Of a DNA stretch of 5,786 nt, positions 4,567-5,786 are shown one piece after another (position 1 is the stretch's first letter; each line of letters begins with the position of its first letter). This DNA is from Gammaproteobacteria bacterium. GTDB lineage: Bacteria; Pseudomonadota; Gammaproteobacteria; UBA6429; Thiohalophilaceae. The DNA is taken from contig JAADGZ010000023.1 of the NCBI GenBank assembly GCA_013152045.1, positions 1 to 5,786 of the forward strand, written 5' to 3'. A model generated the notes under the pieces. It saw only the letters and a program-made list of their open reading frames with translations. It did not search any database and was not told the origin of the DNA. A program made the translations under genes and the position numbers.

Positions 4567-5784
4567 ATGTATCGACAGTTCTTTCAGCTGGATGATTACC
4601 CTTTTCGCCTGACGGCAGATAGCCGTTATTTTTTCATGGCTGAGAGTCATGCGCGCGCCATTGCCTACCTGAATTATCTATTGCATACAGGCGATGGCAT
4701 TGGCGTCATGACCGGTGAAGCTGGCGTTGGCAAGTCGTTGGTGCTGGAACAGGTTCTGGCTGAGTGTAAGACCGATATTGTAGTGGCGCGGGTCAGGCAA
4801 TCGCAATTGACCAGCAACGAGTTTTTCCTTGTCCTCTGCCGACAGTTTGATTTGCAGCCTGAGGATTATCACAAGGCAACCCTGATTGATACTTTGTATA
4901 GGTTTGTCAACCAGCAGCATTTTGCCGGACGCAAAGTTTTATTGGTCGTTGATGAAGCCCACCTGTTGCAACACCAGGTACTGGAAGAAATTCGTATGCT
5001 GGCCAGTCTGGAGAAATTTGGCCGCAAGCTGATCAACGTGATTCTGACGGGTAGTCCCGAGCTGGACCAGTTACTGAATGCGCAGCGTAAGGATGCGCTC
5101 TCGCAACAGGTTCGCCTGAGTTGCTGCCTGCAACCGTTGACTGAGAAAGAACTGGATCACTACCTTGAATACCGCATGTGGATTGCCGGCGGTGAGCACA
5201 CGGTATTATTCCCGGCGGAGACTTTGCCGCTGATCATGCGCTATACGGGTGGCATTCCCCGCCTGATAAACGTTCTCTGCGATATGGTTCTGGTGGCCGC
5301 GTTCATGCGTAATAGTCGTTATATTGATACGGATTGCATCCAGGCGGCGGTCAAGAAATTGGGCTGGCAGGCCTACGAAAAGCGTTTGCATGCTTCGGTG
5401 GGTCAGCTTTCGTCTTCACAACTTGCGAACCAGGCAGTGCCCCAGATAGTGGTCATGCGTAAAGAGCGGGTGCTGGCCGAGTACCGGCTGGAAAAGGATC
5501 GGGTGCTGATTGGCCGTCATTCCGAGCAGGACATCATGTTACACGGGGCCTGGGCCAGTCGTTATCATGCGCAGATTATTCATCTCAATGGCAAATATTA
5601 TCTTCAGGATCTTAATAGCAAAAATGGTACTTACGTTGGCAGGGAGCTGGTGAGTTGGCATCCACTGGCGGATGGCGATCGTTTTCAGATCGCCGGATTT
5701 ATACTGGAATACCGGACCTCAGAAGTAGTGCCGAAGGTTGAAGCATTGGTTGGGGTACTGGATTCCAGCGAATTGACGGTTTAA
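4567..5784 (+). CDS. ExeA/GspA-type AAA ATPase with C-terminal FHA domain
   Basis: The 405-residue product joins two domains. Residues about 1-270 are an ExeA-like AAA ATPase: the N-terminal signature YRQFFQLDDYPFRLTADSRYFF, Walker A GEAGVGKS (50-57), Walker B VLLVVDEAH (124-132) with D129 and E130, a sensor-like VILTGS, and the family motif YTGGIPRLINVLCD (226-239). After a short linker, residues about 295-385 form an FHA phosphothreonine-binding domain: GRHS (316-319), SRYHA (331-335) and NSKNGTYV (350-357), all with the usual binding residues. No membrane helix or peptidoglycan-binding domain is seen, unlike Aeromonas ExeA, so it is probably cytoplasmic. ExeA works with ExeB in assembling the type II secretin, and related ATPases serve polysaccharide export and transposition. 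Which applies here is unknown. The start is supported by GAGG seven bases upstream. A serine/threonine kinase or secretion partner would be expected outside the window. Confidence 0.93.
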   Translation: MYRQFFQLDDYPFRLTADSRYFFMAESHARAIAYLNYLLHTGDGIGVMTGEAGVGKSLVLEQVLAECKTDIVVARVRQSQLTSNEFFLVLCRQFDLQPEDYHKATLIDTLYRFVNQQHFAGRKVLLVVDEAHLLQHQVLEEIRMLASLEKFGRKLINVILTGSPELDQLLNAQRKDALSQQVRLSCCLQPLTEKELDHYLEYRMWIAGGEHTVLFPAETLPLIMRYTGGIPRLINVLCDMVLVAAFMRNSRYIDTDCIQAAVKKLGWQAYEKRLHASVGQLSSSQLANQAVPQIVVMRKERVLAEYRLEKDRVLIGRHSEQDIMLHGAWASRYHAQIIHLNGKYYLQDLNSKNGTYVGRELVSWHPLADGDRFQIAGFILEYRTSEVVPKVEALVGVLDSSELTV

Positions 5785-5786
5785 TT

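Noticed and set aside
5206..5391. 61-codon minus-strand frame inside the ATPase gene
   Set aside because: It lies wholly antisense to a well-supported AAA-FHA coding region and has no domain or initiation signal.

Overview
The window looks like an ordinary chromosomal segment of a gammaproteobacterium, probably a sulfur-oxidising one. The reasons are a stand-alone Sat-type ATP sulfurylase very like those of purple and colourless sulfur bacteria (recalled resemblance to Allochromatium-type Sat), a GreB, a YajD-type HNH protein, a CnoX/YbbN-type protein and a DUF6164-type protein. These are typical gammaproteobacterial genes. No phage, transposase, CRISPR, tRNA or rRNA sequence was seen. Taxonomy is inferred from protein resemblance only.

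Layout. Positions 1-814 (minus) hold the 5' 271 codons of a thioredoxin-fold/TPR protein, cnoX-like, running off the left edge. It is divergent from sat (1121-2317, plus) across about 300 bp of AT-rich intergenic DNA that contains several short dyads and repeated GGTACT units. Sat ends in a strong intrinsic terminator (2343-2371). Next come three small co-directional membrane-protein genes: a 22-residue single-helix miniprotein (2432-2500), a 74-residue two-helix protein (2575-2799) and a DUF6164-like protein with one C-terminal helix (2823-3188). greB (3219-3722, minus) converges on them and has a near-consensus sigma70 promoter at 3749-3777. yajD-like (3935-4312, plus) follows. An intergenic stretch (4313-4566) is mostly occupied by a dispersed-repeat-like, multi-hairpin element. 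The last gene (4567-5784, plus) encodes an ExeA/GspA-type AAA ATPase fused to a C-terminal FHA domain.

How the parts may work together. Sat would convert APS and pyrophosphate to sulfate and ATP in sulfur oxidation, or run in reverse for assimilation. The CnoX-like protein is a stress chaperone/redox holdase, and GreB rescues backtracked RNA polymerase. These are housekeeping jobs with no obvious shared pathway. The less ordinary parts are the run of three tiny membrane proteins, the AAA-FHA fusion and the structured repeat. No complete new system is demonstrated here. The small membrane-protein cluster is the best candidate for something undescribed.
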